Below, one piece after another: positions 24,786 to 33,855 of a DNA stretch of 64,000 nt (within the stretch, counting starts at the first letter, position 1; each line of letters begins with the position of its first letter). The notes beneath the pieces were generated by a model that did no database searches, had not been told where the DNA came from, and was given only the letters and a program-made list of their open reading frames with translations. The translations under genes and the position numbers were made by a program. The stretch comes from G965222505 sp965222505 (GTDB lineage Bacteria > Bacteroidota > Rhodothermia > Rhodothermales > DATKEJ01), in NCBI GenBank assembly GCA_965222505.1, contig OZ244956.1:2790001-2854000 (forward strand). Reading direction: 5' to 3'.

Positions 24786-26116
24786 TCGGTATCGGACGGA
24801 TGGGCGTTGCGCCAGCGGGCCAGGCGTTCGGCGATGTCTTGCTCATAGCCTAATGTCCCCGGTTCATAGAAGCGGGCTCCGACGGCTGCGTCCGGCAGGT
24901 ATTGCTGTTTGACGTGGTGGTCAGGGTAGTTGTGGGGGTACAGGTAGCCTTCACCGTGGCCCAGGCCCTTGCGGTCTCGGCTCCCGTCTTTGAGGGGGTT
25001 GGGGACGTCGCCGGAGGGTTCGTTTTCGATGTATTCCAATGCCTTGAAGAAGGCAGATGCCGAGTTGCTCTTGGGGGCGGTAGCGAGGTACAGGCAACAC
25101 TCCGCCAGCATGTAACGGCCCTCGGGCATCCCCACGTATTCAAAGCCCTGTGCACAGGCGAGTGCCACTTGCATGGCCTGTGGATCCGCCAGGCCGATGT
25201 CCTCCCCTGCAAAGATGAGCATGCGGCGCAGGATGAAACGGGGGTCTTCACCGGCATACACCATGCGGGCCATCCAGTAGAGGGCGGCATCGGGATCGCT
25301 GCCGCGCAGGCTTTTGATAAACGCGCTGGCGACGTCGTAGTGGATGTCGCCGTCTTTGTCGTAAAGTACCGCACGTTTCTGGATGCTGTCTTCGGCAATG
25401 GGAAGGGTGATGTGGAGGTGTTCGTCGGCATCTGGTGGGGTCGTTTCGACGGCCAACTCGAGGGCATTGAGTACGCTTCGGGCATCTCCGTTGGCTGTGG
25501 AGATGAGGTGGTGCCGGGCCTCGGCATCCAGGGTGATAGACAGCCTTCCGTAGCCGCGTTCAGAGTGGGTCAGGGCTTGGTCCAGCACCTGTTCCAGATC
25601 GGCATCCGTGAGGGCGTGCAATTCAAGCACCCGTGATCGACTCACAAGGGCCTTGATCACCTCGAAATAGGGGTTTTCGGTGGTGGCCCCGATGAGGGTA
25701 ATCCGGCCGTTTTCGACATGGGGGAGGAGGGCATCCTGCTGGGCCTTGTTGAACCGGTGGACTTCATCCACAAACAGAATCGTGCCTTGTTGGTACAGGT
25801 TCAACCGCTGTGTAGCCGCCTCAATGGCTGTTCGTATGTCTTTTACGCCGGCCAATACGGCATTCAGGGCGGTAAAGTGTGCGGCCGTCGTCCGGGCAAT
25901 GATTCGGGCCAGGGTGGTTTTACCCGTGCCGGGCGGGCCGTAGAAGATGAGTGACCGCAACCGGTCCGCCTCAATGGCGCGGCGGAGCAGTTTGCCCGGT
26001 GCCAGAATGTGGGCCTGGCCGGCAAATTCGTCCAATGTGCGGGGCCGCATGCGGTCGGCAAGGGGAGCCAGGGCGGAGCGGCGTCGTTCGCCGGCAGCTT
26101 CAAACAGATCGGGCAT
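24782..26116 (-). CDS. rarA: Replication-associated recombination protein A (MgsA/RarA AAA+ ATPase)
   Basis: Clamp-loader-like AAA+ ATPase acting at stalled replication forks. Start 26116 (MPDLFEAAGERRRSALAPLADRMRPRTLDEFAGQ) matches the family N-terminus, and the extension upstream has no homology. Walker A GPPGTGKTT (60-68), Walker B ILFVDEVHRFNKAQQD, sensor 1 IGATTENPYFEV, arginine finger region SRSRVL, then the C-terminal tetramerisation domain (GSDPDAALYWMARMVYAGEDP, EDIGLADPQA, YPHNYP). At 444 aa it agrees with the E. coli protein (447). Convergent with, and overlapping by 4 bases, the small Tat-like gene. Confidence 0.95.
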   Translation of the reverse strand: MPDLFEAAGERRRSALAPLADRMRPRTLDEFAGQAHILAPGKLLRRAIEADRLRSLIFYGPPGTGKTTLARIIARTTAAHFTALNAVLAGVKDIRTAIEAATQRLNLYQQGTILFVDEVHRFNKAQQDALLPHVENGRITLIGATTENPYFEVIKALVSRSRVLELHALTDADLEQVLDQALTHSERGYGRLSITLDAEARHHLISTANGDARSVLNALELAVETTPPDADEHLHITLPIAEDSIQKRAVLYDKDGDIHYDVASAFIKSLRGSDPDAALYWMARMVYAGEDPRFILRRMLIFAGEDIGLADPQAMQVALACAQGFEYVGMPEGRYMLAECCLYLATAPKSNSASAFFKALEYIENEPSGDVPNPLKDGSRDRKGLGHGEGYLYPHNYPDHHVKQQYLPDAAVGARFYEPGTLGYEQDIAERLARWRNAHPSDTD

Positions 26117-26146
26117 AGGAGAGACGTAAAACATATTGCGTAAAAC

Positions 26147-26180
26147 GTATTGCGTAAGGTCGGTTTCCCTTACGCAATAC
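26147..26180. repeat. GTATTGCGT palindrome, copy A
   Basis: GTATTGCGTAAGG (26147-26159) and CCTTACGCAATAC (26168-26180) form a perfect 13-bp inverted repeat with an 8-base loop between the divergent rarA and alpha/beta-hydrolase genes. The flanking bases continue the ATTGCGTA pattern. A related palindrome is at 42258-42307. Confidence 0.8.
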
Positions 26181-26273
26181 GCAATACTATTAGGGCACAA
26201 CCTTTGGGTATGGCATAACCTGAAACATCCACCCCCATTCCTTTTCGCTACAGATTTTACTATCATTAGCGGC

Positions 26274-27521
26274 ATGGCACAGTACAACCGATCAGGGTGC
26301 AACCGTATCGTCTTCTTGCTGCTTTTCATGGTGTGGATGGGTCCACGCACAGGGGCGGCTCGGCAGCTTGAGGCTATTGAGGTGGTCGAAGATTGCTCGA
26401 TCCCTGGGCCGATTGCCCTGGACCAGACCAATCTAGCCGAAGACGTTTCCTATGGGACCGACGACCCTACACAGACCTTTGATATTTCCTGGCCTCTGGG
26501 GGCTGGGCCACATCCGCTGGTGGTTCTGGTACACGGTGGAGCCTGGCAAACCGGGGACAAACGCGACCTCCGGAACGACATGCTCCGTCTCACGCGTGCC
26601 GGGTATGTGGCGGCTTCGCTCAATTATCGACTGTCCCCGGCGCACATCTTTCCTGCTGCCCTCAATGATGTTCAATGCGCCCTGCAACACCTCCAGAATG
26701 ATGCAGACCGCTATGCCATTGATACGGAGCAGGTTCTGGTCATCGGGGCTTCTGCTGGCGGGCACCTCGCTACCCTGATGGCAATGGGCACAGATGTCAA
26801 GGATTTGCAGCCTACCTGTCCTGAGGAGGGCATCGTGCCGCAAATAACCGGCGTGGTGGCCTACTACACCCCGACCGATGTGCGGGATCCCAGCGTGTTT
26901 GGCACGACGGAGTCCAATGCCTTGATCCAATTTTTGGGGGAGTCCCCCCATGATAACCCGGCATTGGGTGCATTGGCCTCTCCCGTCACCCATGTACGGG
27001 CAGAGAACCCGCCACCCCCTATGTTGATGATCCACGGTGAGGCCGACAACCGCGTCCCGTTTCAACAGTCAACGGATCTTCAAGCGGTCTTGTGGGATGC
27101 AGGTGTACCTTCCACGGTGGTCGGGTTGCCCGATATCCAGCACGGGTTTCCGATCTTTGCCGGGACTGACGAGCTACGTCCGGGCGCATGTACAGCGCTG
27201 GCCTTTCTGCAACACATCGTTTCGCTGGATGCTTCGGCTCCGAGACCACCGGATGCCTTCGGATTAACCCTTACGGCACCGTTCCCCAATCCAACGCAGG
27301 ACTGGGTGCAAATGGAGATCACCACGCCAAGTCCAAGTCCTGTTCGGGTTCAGGTATACGATGCAATTGGTCGACGTGTGGCCGTCGTGCATGAGGGGGG
27401 GATCACGCCGTATCGGGCGCAGCCCATTCGCTTCTCCACAGTTGGATGGCCGACGGGCATGTACTGGGTGCGCGTCGAGGGCGGCGGCGTTTCGCAGACC
27501 CGTGCGTTTATTCGCCGGTAA
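26274..27521 (+). CDS. Secreted alpha/beta hydrolase (carboxylesterase type) with T9SS domain
   Basis: Exported esterase/lipase-like enzyme (415 aa). Start 26274 (MAQYNRSGCNRIVFLLLFMVWMG) supplies the signal peptide; the upstream in-frame sequence does not. BD-FAE/acetylesterase-like fold: oxyanion motif VLVHGGAWQTGDK, nucleophile elbow VIGASAGGHLA, acid in MIHGEADNRVP, histidine in LPDIQHGFP. The C-terminal 85 residues form a T9SS sorting domain (TAPFPNPTQDW, QVYDAIGRRVAVVH, WPTGMYWVRV). The substrate cannot be named; feruloyl and acetyl-xylan esterases have this fold. It overlaps the convergent FAD-oxidase gene by 14 bases. Confidence 0.88.
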   Translation: MAQYNRSGCNRIVFLLLFMVWMGPRTGAARQLEAIEVVEDCSIPGPIALDQTNLAEDVSYGTDDPTQTFDISWPLGAGPHPLVVLVHGGAWQTGDKRDLRNDMLRLTRAGYVAASLNYRLSPAHIFPAALNDVQCALQHLQNDADRYAIDTEQVLVIGASAGGHLATLMAMGTDVKDLQPTCPEEGIVPQITGVVAYYTPTDVRDPSVFGTTESNALIQFLGESPHDNPALGALASPVTHVRAENPPPPMLMIHGEADNRVPFQQSTDLQAVLWDAGVPSTVVGLPDIQHGFPIFAGTDELRPGACTALAFLQHIVSLDASAPRPPDAFGLTLTAPFPNPTQDWVQMEITTPSPSPVRVQVYDAIGRRVAVVHEGGITPYRAQPIRFSTVGWPTGMYWVRVEGGGVSQTRAFIRR

Positions 27522-28827
27522 CGCGCCGCCAGAAGCTGGATGAGAACCGGGGGTCAATGTAGGGCGCGAAGTCGGGCCAGTTCGGGAAGGAGGTGGTAAA
27601 CAGCGCAGGCGGCATCCGGGCATCTTTGGCCGGATAAATGGCACCGCCCGCTTCCTTGACCAGCGCATCCAGCGCGGCAAACAAGCGGTGGGTTCGCTCG
27701 CCGAGGTTGGGAAAATCGAGGGCCAGGGTCACGCCGGGGCGCGGGAAAGACAATATCCCAGGTGAGGGTACCGGCCCGAAGGTTTTCAGTACCGCCAGAA
27801 AGGAAGCCAATCCAGAGTCAGCAATCTGCTCGAAAATGTGTCGGATGGCTGATCGGTCCTCGGCAAAGGGCACTACCAATTGATACTGAAAAAAGCCACG
27901 TTTGCCGTACATCCGGTTCCACTTCAAGATGGCATCCAGCGGGTAGAAAAACGGCTCGTAATGCACAATGCGCGGTAGGCCGGGCCGAATGGGGCGGTGA
28001 TAGTACAGCGTGTTGAAGGTCTGCACCGAAAACCGATTCAACAGGAAGCTTGGTGCATTAAAGGGGAACGTGATCGTCCGGCTACTGGGCAAAGACGGCG
28101 CTTGATCCGTAGGGACATCGGCATGGTTGCCGCGGAAAAGAATGCCCCGGCCCAGGTGCTTGCCCCGAGCGGTACAATCAGCCCAGGCCACGGTGTAGGC
28201 ATACGCCCGATCCGACGTGGCCGCGAGTTCAAAGAAGGCATCCAGGTTCGCGAAACGATGGGTCTCAACCTCGATGAAGGGGCCGGGGACAGGGGTGAGT
28301 TGAATTTCAGCCCAGGTGATCAGCCCTGTGAGGCCGAGGCCGCCGATGGTTGCACGATAGAAATCCGTATGTTCATCCGGGGAGCAGACGAAGCGTTCAC
28401 CCGTTGAGCGTACCAATTCGAACTGCCTTACGTACCGTCCGAAGGTTCCATCCTTAAAATGGTTTTTGCCGTGAATGTCATTGGCAATGGCCCCACCGAT
28501 GGACACAAATTTGGTGCCGGGGGTGACTGGTAAAAACCAGCCCTTTGGTACAATCAGGTCTAATAGTTCGGCGAGGGTTGCCCCGGCCTCACACCGGAGG
28601 ATACCGCTTTCGGTATCGAAGGCCAGGATGCGGCGCATCGGGCCGGTATCCAGGAGGAGGCCATTGGCATTCAGACAGCTGTCTCCGTAGCTCCGGCCCT
28701 GGGCAAAGGGCAACACAGTGGTGGAGCCTTCGGGAAAGGTAAGGGTATCGGTGTGGGCGACCGGGTAGACGGCCTGATGGGTTACACGGGGGTAGCGGCC
28801 CCACGATTCGATGTGGGGCGACGTCAT
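27508..28827 (-). CDS. FAD-binding oxidoreductase, DprE1-like
   Basis: Cytoplasmic FAD enzyme of the vanillyl-alcohol-oxidase fold (439 aa). The FAD-binding half shows VLPFAQGRSYGDSCLN, GATLAELLDLIVPKGWFLPVTPGTK, SIGGAIANDIHGKNHF and GTFGRYVRQFELV. The HGKNHxxxGTFG segment resembles mycobacterial DprE1, which oxidises decaprenyl-phosphoryl-ribose at C2 on the way to the arabinose donor. It overlaps the upstream HAD-UbiA gene by 4 bases (ATGA), the enzyme expected to make its substrate, which supports the assignment. No obvious DprE2 reductase is in the window; a short-chain dehydrogenase elsewhere would be needed. Alternatives are other sugar-alcohol oxidases of the family. Confidence 0.75.
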   Translation of the reverse strand: MTSPHIESWGRYPRVTHQAVYPVAHTDTLTFPEGSTTVLPFAQGRSYGDSCLNANGLLLDTGPMRRILAFDTESGILRCEAGATLAELLDLIVPKGWFLPVTPGTKFVSIGGAIANDIHGKNHFKDGTFGRYVRQFELVRSTGERFVCSPDEHTDFYRATIGGLGLTGLITWAEIQLTPVPGPFIEVETHRFANLDAFFELAATSDRAYAYTVAWADCTARGKHLGRGILFRGNHADVPTDQAPSLPSSRTITFPFNAPSFLLNRFSVQTFNTLYYHRPIRPGLPRIVHYEPFFYPLDAILKWNRMYGKRGFFQYQLVVPFAEDRSAIRHIFEQIADSGLASFLAVLKTFGPVPSPGILSFPRPGVTLALDFPNLGERTHRLFAALDALVKEAGGAIYPAKDARMPPALFTTSFPNWPDFAPYIDPRFSSSFWRRVTGE

Positions 28828-30275
28828 GCAGCAGCCAGGGCAATCAGGCCGATCAGGGCAAAGATGAGGTACGTAGGCTTGTCCTTGATCATGAACACGA
28901 TCGGGTCGTCGTTCATTTCACCGCGTTGGGTTAGCAGCCAGACCCGGGTGATCCAGTACAGCATGATGGGGATGATGAGCCAGAGCAAACGCGGGGTTTC
29001 ATAGAGCATCATCACGGCGGTGCTGTTCATGTAGAGCGTCAGCACGAGTACAGAGATGTATCCGCAGGCCGGGCCTACGTTTTGCAGCAGGTTCATGTCG
29101 CTGATTTTGTAGCTGCGTCCAACCGGGTTTGGCATTCGGTTGAGCACCATCAGCTTGAGTTCTGCGTGGCGTTTGGCGAAGGCGAGGCTCAGGAAAAAGA
29201 ACAGAGAGAACCCGACCAGCCATTCTGAAATCGGCACGTCCACAGCGGCTCCACCTGCAAAAATGCGAAGGGTGTACAGCCCGGCCAACGTCAATACATC
29301 CACAATCAGCACGCGCTTCAGGTACAAGGAGTAGGCTAGTGTGATGGCAAGGTACAGGCCCAGAATGGCGGTAAACGCGGCGGGTAAAAAGGCAAAGGAG
29401 AGCCCAAAGCTGATCAGGATGAGCATCGGGATCATCACGATTCCCGTCGGGATGGACAGGGCGCCCGAGGCAAAAGCCCGGTATTGCTTGCGGGGATGCT
29501 GCCGGTCGGCTTCGAGGTCCAGCAGGTCGTTCAGGACGTACACGCTGGAGGCACACAGGCTAAACGCCAGAAACGCCAATAGGGCCTGCCCGAGCATCTG
29601 GACATCGGTGGCCAGGTGGGCCAACAGGAGCGGGACGAAGATCAGCAGGTTCTTGATCCACTGGTGAAGCCGAAGGGCTCTGAAGAACGTTCGGCCCGTA
29701 GCCCGTTGCGTGGGGATGGTCTGGACCTGTTCACTCGGTTTATTGACTCGTTTCCGCAGCGTTGCAGACGGTTTGATCAGGAGGGCCTGATGGGCTGCTT
29801 GCCAGATGGGGATGTCCTGCGTGCTGTCTCCGATGTAATCGAATGATGGGCCGGGGGCATGGGCCTGAATGGCTTCTAATTTACGGGGGCCGATCAGGTT
29901 GATGCCGTTTTCGGTCGAAAGAACGGCATCAAAACATTGGAGGTGCTCGGCCACGGATTGTGCAATACGTACGTCGGCAGCGGTGGCCAGGATCACTTCA
30001 CGGCCTTGTGAGGTGGCCTCTTCAATGCGGTTTAGCACTTCTGGGCGGTAGGGAAGCAGGGCCGGATTGGGCAGGACGTGGTCTGCGACGCGTTGTTTAA
30101 ACGCAGCGCGGCCCTGAAGCGCCCAAAATGGAAGCCGGAAGGCCATCAGGGGATGGGCCTTGACGAACAACATAAGGGATTCCCAGAGGGTATCCGTTGC
30201 TGCCAGGGTGCCGTCCAGGTCCACGTACAGCGGATGGATGGCCGTCGGGGTTACGTCCGGGGTTGGTGCCTTCAT
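28824..30275 (-). CDS. HAD phosphatase-UbiA prenyltransferase fusion (DPPR-synthase-like)
   Basis: Two-domain membrane enzyme (483 aa). Residues about 15-200 are a HAD hydrolase with all motifs: YVDLDGTLAATD, ILATAADV, RKLEAI (lysine) and YIGDSTQDIP. From about 215 to the end lies a UbiA domain with eight or nine helices, LRLHQWIKNLLIFVPLLLAH at its start, metal motif NDLLDLEADRQHPRK, then YSLYLKRVLIVDVLTLAGLYTLR and LAFAKRHAEL. These features resemble Rv3806c, which transfers 5-phosphoribose from PRPP to decaprenyl phosphate. The fused HAD domain could then remove the 5-phosphate. Translational coupling to the DprE1-like gene fits this idea. The substrates are inferred, not shown. Confidence 0.78.
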   Translation of the reverse strand: MKAPTPDVTPTAIHPLYVDLDGTLAATDTLWESLMLFVKAHPLMAFRLPFWALQGRAAFKQRVADHVLPNPALLPYRPEVLNRIEEATSQGREVILATAADVRIAQSVAEHLQCFDAVLSTENGINLIGPRKLEAIQAHAPGPSFDYIGDSTQDIPIWQAAHQALLIKPSATLRKRVNKPSEQVQTIPTQRATGRTFFRALRLHQWIKNLLIFVPLLLAHLATDVQMLGQALLAFLAFSLCASSVYVLNDLLDLEADRQHPRKQYRAFASGALSIPTGIVMIPMLILISFGLSFAFLPAAFTAILGLYLAITLAYSLYLKRVLIVDVLTLAGLYTLRIFAGGAAVDVPISEWLVGFSLFFFLSLAFAKRHAELKLMVLNRMPNPVGRSYKISDMNLLQNVGPACGYISVLVLTLYMNSTAVMMLYETPRLLWLIIPIMLYWITRVWLLTQRGEMNDDPIVFMIKDKPTYLIFALIGLIALAAA

Positions 30276-30301
30276 CCTTGAAAAACGCGTTGCCTCTTTG
30301 T

Positions 30302-31483
30302 CTATTGTTCTACGAGTGCCACTTGCCGCATGGCGCGATGGTATATCTCCATCATCTGCTCATAGTTCCGCTCCGGGGTATACAGGTCCTCGTAGGTCTG
30401 GCGGACCGTCGGGCGCATCTGCTTGACTTCAGCCGGGTTTTCATGTATCCACCGGACGTGTGCCGCCAATTCCTCGGCATTGTTGGGTGCGAACAGAAAA
30501 CCGGTCTCACCGTGTGAGATCAACTCGGCAATGGCCCCGAGGTTGGAACCAATCACGGGGGTCCCGACGGACAGGGCCTCGATGATGACTTTACCGAAGG
30601 TCTCATACCACACCGAGGGAATAACAACTGCGCGGGCGTTGCCCATCAGGCTGTAAACTTCCTCATGCGCTTTATGGCCCAGCCATTCGATATTTGGGTT
30701 TTGCTCCACCGCCCGTGCGACCTGCGCCGCTTCCGGTCCGTCTCCCACAATTTTGAGGGGCAGACCGTTCGGCATTTGCTCCCAGGCCGAAATCAGGGTT
30801 TGAATTCCTTTTTCCCGGGAGAGTCTACCCACAAACAGTACGTAGTTGCCGTCGCCGTCGCCGGGTTCCGGATCGCCGAAAATGAAGTGGGGTTTGATTT
30901 CAATTTTGTCGCCTGGTAATCCACCGGTGATATATTTGGCTTTGGCGAAGTTCGTCATGGCGATGTACACATCGACCTGTTTGGTCCAGGTGTTCATCAT
31001 GCGGTGCGAAGCCAGCATGGCGGTAACCACACTGGAGGCGGTCCGGCTGTCCCGGTAGCACCCGTGCACCACGCTGGGCCACGTCACCCGCTTGCCCAGG
31101 CAATCTTCGCAGACGCGGCCATCCCGAAAGAAGAAAGCATTCGGGCACAGCAGCCGGTAGTTGTGCAGGGTTTGGACAATCCCGACGCCTTCGTGTTGCA
31201 CGGCATAATAGGCTGCAGGAGAAATCAGGGGTAGGGTATTGTGGAAATGGACCACATCGGGGCGGCCATCCTGTACCCGTTGGCGCACCGTGCGATAGGA
31301 GGTGCTGTTCCACAGGGTAGATTTGGCGAGGACGAGCCGGTTCATCCCGTTGATGACATCATTGTGTACCGTATGACGCATCACGGTATGGCCGTGGGCT
31401 TCGAGCAAGGCGCCCTCATCTCGGAACACCTGATCTTCCCCGCCGGGTTGCTGGTAAAAATTATGTATCTGAAGAATGCGCAT
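30302..31483 (-). CDS. Family 4 glycosyltransferase
   Basis: GT-B fold glycosyltransferase (393 aa) of the surface-polysaccharide locus, cytoplasmic or membrane-associated. Start 31483 (MRILQIHNFYQQPGGEDQVFRDEG) is the usual GT4 N-terminus; the longer frame runs into the methyltransferase gene. Acceptor half includes DVVHFHNTLPLISPAAYYAV and a Cys-rich CPNAFFFRDGRVCEDCLGK segment. Donor half has VLFVGRLSREKGIQTLI, LKIVGDGPE, and the EX7E motif in VIPSVWYETFGKVIIEALSVGTPVIGS. It overlaps the methyltransferase gene by 23 bases. Sugar and linkage are unknown. Confidence 0.9.
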   Translation of the reverse strand: MRILQIHNFYQQPGGEDQVFRDEGALLEAHGHTVMRHTVHNDVINGMNRLVLAKSTLWNSTSYRTVRQRVQDGRPDVVHFHNTLPLISPAAYYAVQHEGVGIVQTLHNYRLLCPNAFFFRDGRVCEDCLGKRVTWPSVVHGCYRDSRTASSVVTAMLASHRMMNTWTKQVDVYIAMTNFAKAKYITGGLPGDKIEIKPHFIFGDPEPGDGDGNYVLFVGRLSREKGIQTLISAWEQMPNGLPLKIVGDGPEAAQVARAVEQNPNIEWLGHKAHEEVYSLMGNARAVVIPSVWYETFGKVIIEALSVGTPVIGSNLGAIAELISHGETGFLFAPNNAEELAAHVRWIHENPAEVKQMRPTVRQTYEDLYTPERNYEQMMEIYHRAMRQVALVEQ

Positions 31484-32297
31484 GGGCAAAGAGGGCAAAA
31501 CCAAAGAGCCGACGTTTTTGTTCTTCCTGGATCGTCGCGCTGAAGGTGGGCTGGGCGCGTTTGACCCATTCGTGGAAGGCAGCGTTTTCGTCAATGTCGT
31601 CGACGAGCACTACGGCCGGTTTAGAAAGGAACGGCGTAACCAGGTTAAGCTCCCTGGCGATGTTGCGATAGGTATGAAGGCTGTCGTGAACAAACAGGTC
31701 AATGGGGCGGGACGTGTGCAGTAAACCGGGCATGAGGCGTTTGCTCGTGCCCCGGTTCAGGGTCCAGCGTGTTTTGAGGGTATCCGGCACCAGATACCCG
31801 ACGTGGTTTTCCACCTCGGGGCCCAGCGGGGGCAAGTCGATGCTATTCAGGGTGCCAGCCCCGTTTTTTTCGAGGGCGGTCAGGATGAAGCGGGAGGTCA
31901 CGCCGGCGGCTACGCCGGTTTCGAGGACCCGTTTGGGCTTTTGCATACGGCAGGCCAGGTAGCAAAGCCGGGCCAGTGCAAAATCCCCATTGTGGTGTCC
32001 GGCAATTGGGGAGGCCGTCCGGTGTCGGTTAATGTCTTCCTGAACGGCTACTTCCAGGGCTTTGACCTCATCCATGTAAGCCATTGCGTCCGCCCCGAAT
32101 GTTTGGCATAGCGCATCCATGCAATCGTTGGGGTCCGCCACGGCATAGGCTGGCGGGCGTTGCAGCAGCCGGTCGGACTGTACGGCCAACACGGTAACGG
32201 CGCGGTCCAGGGCTTCCTGTGGCCGTTTCCACAGGACTTCCAGCCAGGCGTTCGCTTTGGTTCGTTTTGAGTAGGGCATTGGTAGGGATTCACCCAT
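31461..32297 (-). CDS. Class I SAM-dependent methyltransferase
   Basis: Methyltransferase of the Methyltransf_24/cephalosporin-hydroxylase-like group (278 aa). SAM-binding motif I is RVLETGVAAGVTSRFIL, followed by NSIDLPPLG (acidic end of strand 2), IDLFVHDSLHTYRNIARELN and VVLVDDIDENAAFHEW. The N-terminal 90 residues are helical and not assigned. ATG 32279 is an alternative start. Its start overlaps the stop of the ligase/polymerase gene (TGATG), so it is translationally coupled. It probably O-methylates a sugar of the exported polysaccharide. Confidence 0.8.
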   Translation of the reverse strand: MGESLPMPYSKRTKANAWLEVLWKRPQEALDRAVTVLAVQSDRLLQRPPAYAVADPNDCMDALCQTFGADAMAYMDEVKALEVAVQEDINRHRTASPIAGHHNGDFALARLCYLACRMQKPKRVLETGVAAGVTSRFILTALEKNGAGTLNSIDLPPLGPEVENHVGYLVPDTLKTRWTLNRGTSKRLMPGLLHTSRPIDLFVHDSLHTYRNIARELNLVTPFLSKPAVVLVDDIDENAAFHEWVKRAQPTFSATIQEEQKRRLFGFALFAHAHSSDT

Positions 32298-33748
32298 CAG
32301 GCTACAGGTATGGGTTGCCGTTGGGGCAACGGTCGTGGTCGGCCGGCTGGCGGCGGCATCGGGCGTGGTGTAGGTGGTGGCGGCGGCGGCGGTCCGGCAA
32401 AGGGGAAGGATTGCGCGGGCATTTCCGGGCCAAAGACTGCCAGCCTCCGATGGGTACGGCTCACCATGATCAGGGCAGTCAGGGTCCAGAGCAGCGAAGA
32501 GTTCTGCTTGAACGGCAGCACCAGATTGGATTCGAACAGCCCCTCAATCAGAAGAATATACAAGAGCACCCGAATCAGGATGCCGGCCACGCCAGGGATA
32601 TTCCGCGAATGCCAGAGTATCGAGATCATGAAGATGACAAAGGCGAAGAAGGTGATGAAACCCGCGCCGGCCCAAATCTCCAGAAACGCATTGTGCGCAT
32701 TCCCGAAGGATTTGGAGTCCAGGATTTCTGTGATATCTTCGCTTTGGAGCAACTGACGGGGGCCGGCAATGTAGCCCACGCCCAGCGGCTCAAACAGGGC
32801 ATTTTCCCACAGGACAGCCGCCACACGGGTCCGGCCGTTGAGGGACATAATGTGTTCCGTTGCCAATTCCTGGCTTTGAATGGCGTGGGCATCGCGCAGG
32901 ACGTACCGGTCGTACAACCGGTCGAGTTTCCAGCGAATGGTGTGTGACGATCCGTACAACACGCCCAGGCAGCACAACCCGATCATGGTTGCTACAAACA
33001 GGCCGGTCAGTTTCATGTGGGCTTGCTTGGCGTATCCGGTTTGCAGGATAAACAGCAATACCCCAAGGCCAAATCCGAGGTACGACGACCGCGTCTGGCC
33101 GATGGAGATCCACCACACGCCCATCGCCATCAACCCGATGAAGAACCATCGGCCCCGTCGGCGAGAGGTAATCAGAAAATACAAACTCCCGAAGAACAAT
33201 ACCTGGGCTAAAATGGGCACATAGGCCACGGCGTTTCCCCGAATGCGAATTCCGCCAAAGGAATAAAACCCTACGTAATACGGGTCGATCTGAAACGCGA
33301 CCCACACCACCATCAACATGGTGAGCGAGATATACAGGAGGGCCTGGAACAACCGCCTTATGGAAAGCTGGCCGGCGTACAACTTGGCGCCAAGGTCTAG
33401 TGCACCCAGCACCAGGATTAGCATAAAGGTGGCATTCCCCGCAGTAAAGGTCACGGATGGGGAGACCAGCGCCGAGGCATACAAGCCGGAAATCCAGATG
33501 GCGACGGCTACCGGCAAAAAGCCCATTTCGCGCAGGAAATGCTTAACCGCCTCAATGTTGCGGGTCAGTTCGATAAGGATAAAAAAGCCGACCAGCAACC
33601 AGTACACAATCCGGAGGATGTTCCAGAAGTCCTGCCCCTCTGTAACCGAGGCCATAGCCCACCGGGAACGCCACGCCCGAAAGGCGGGCGGCCCCAGAAA
33701 AAGCCAAAGCAGCGGCACGCGAAATAGAGGGAGTTGTTTCGCTATCAT
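32297..33748 (-). CDS. O-antigen ligase/polymerase family membrane protein (Wzy/WaaL type)
   Basis: Inner-membrane protein (483 aa) with about 11 hydrophobic helices and a Wzy_C region. The large periplasmic loop near 270-345 (RVAAVLWENALFEPLGVGYIAGPR) ends with GNAHNAFLEIWAGAG, where the NAHNxFLE histidine is the hallmark of the family. It would polymerise or ligate lipid-linked glycan repeats exported by the Wzx-like flippase upstream. The last 45 residues are unusual: a proline-rich tail (GPPPPPPPTPRPMPPPAGRP) that is encoded by a GGC/GGT-like repeat on the other strand and is absent from typical relatives. Confidence 0.85.
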   Translation of the reverse strand: MIAKQLPLFRVPLLWLFLGPPAFRAWRSRWAMASVTEGQDFWNILRIVYWLLVGFFILIELTRNIEAVKHFLREMGFLPVAVAIWISGLYASALVSPSVTFTAGNATFMLILVLGALDLGAKLYAGQLSIRRLFQALLYISLTMLMVVWVAFQIDPYYVGFYSFGGIRIRGNAVAYVPILAQVLFFGSLYFLITSRRRGRWFFIGLMAMGVWWISIGQTRSSYLGFGLGVLLFILQTGYAKQAHMKLTGLFVATMIGLCCLGVLYGSSHTIRWKLDRLYDRYVLRDAHAIQSQELATEHIMSLNGRTRVAAVLWENALFEPLGVGYIAGPRQLLQSEDITEILDSKSFGNAHNAFLEIWAGAGFITFFAFVIFMISILWHSRNIPGVAGILIRVLLYILLIEGLFESNLVLPFKQNSSLLWTLTALIMVSRTHRRLAVFGPEMPAQSFPFAGPPPPPPPTPRPMPPPAGRPRPLPQRQPIPVA

Positions 33749-33855
33749 AAGTTATAGATGAACCGGTCGATTCAGGGTGTGCTCGGCGTGGATGCGCAAA
33801 CCCAAAGTATAGGGTATTGCACCGAATTCTACAAAATTGACCCGAGGTCGAGCGG

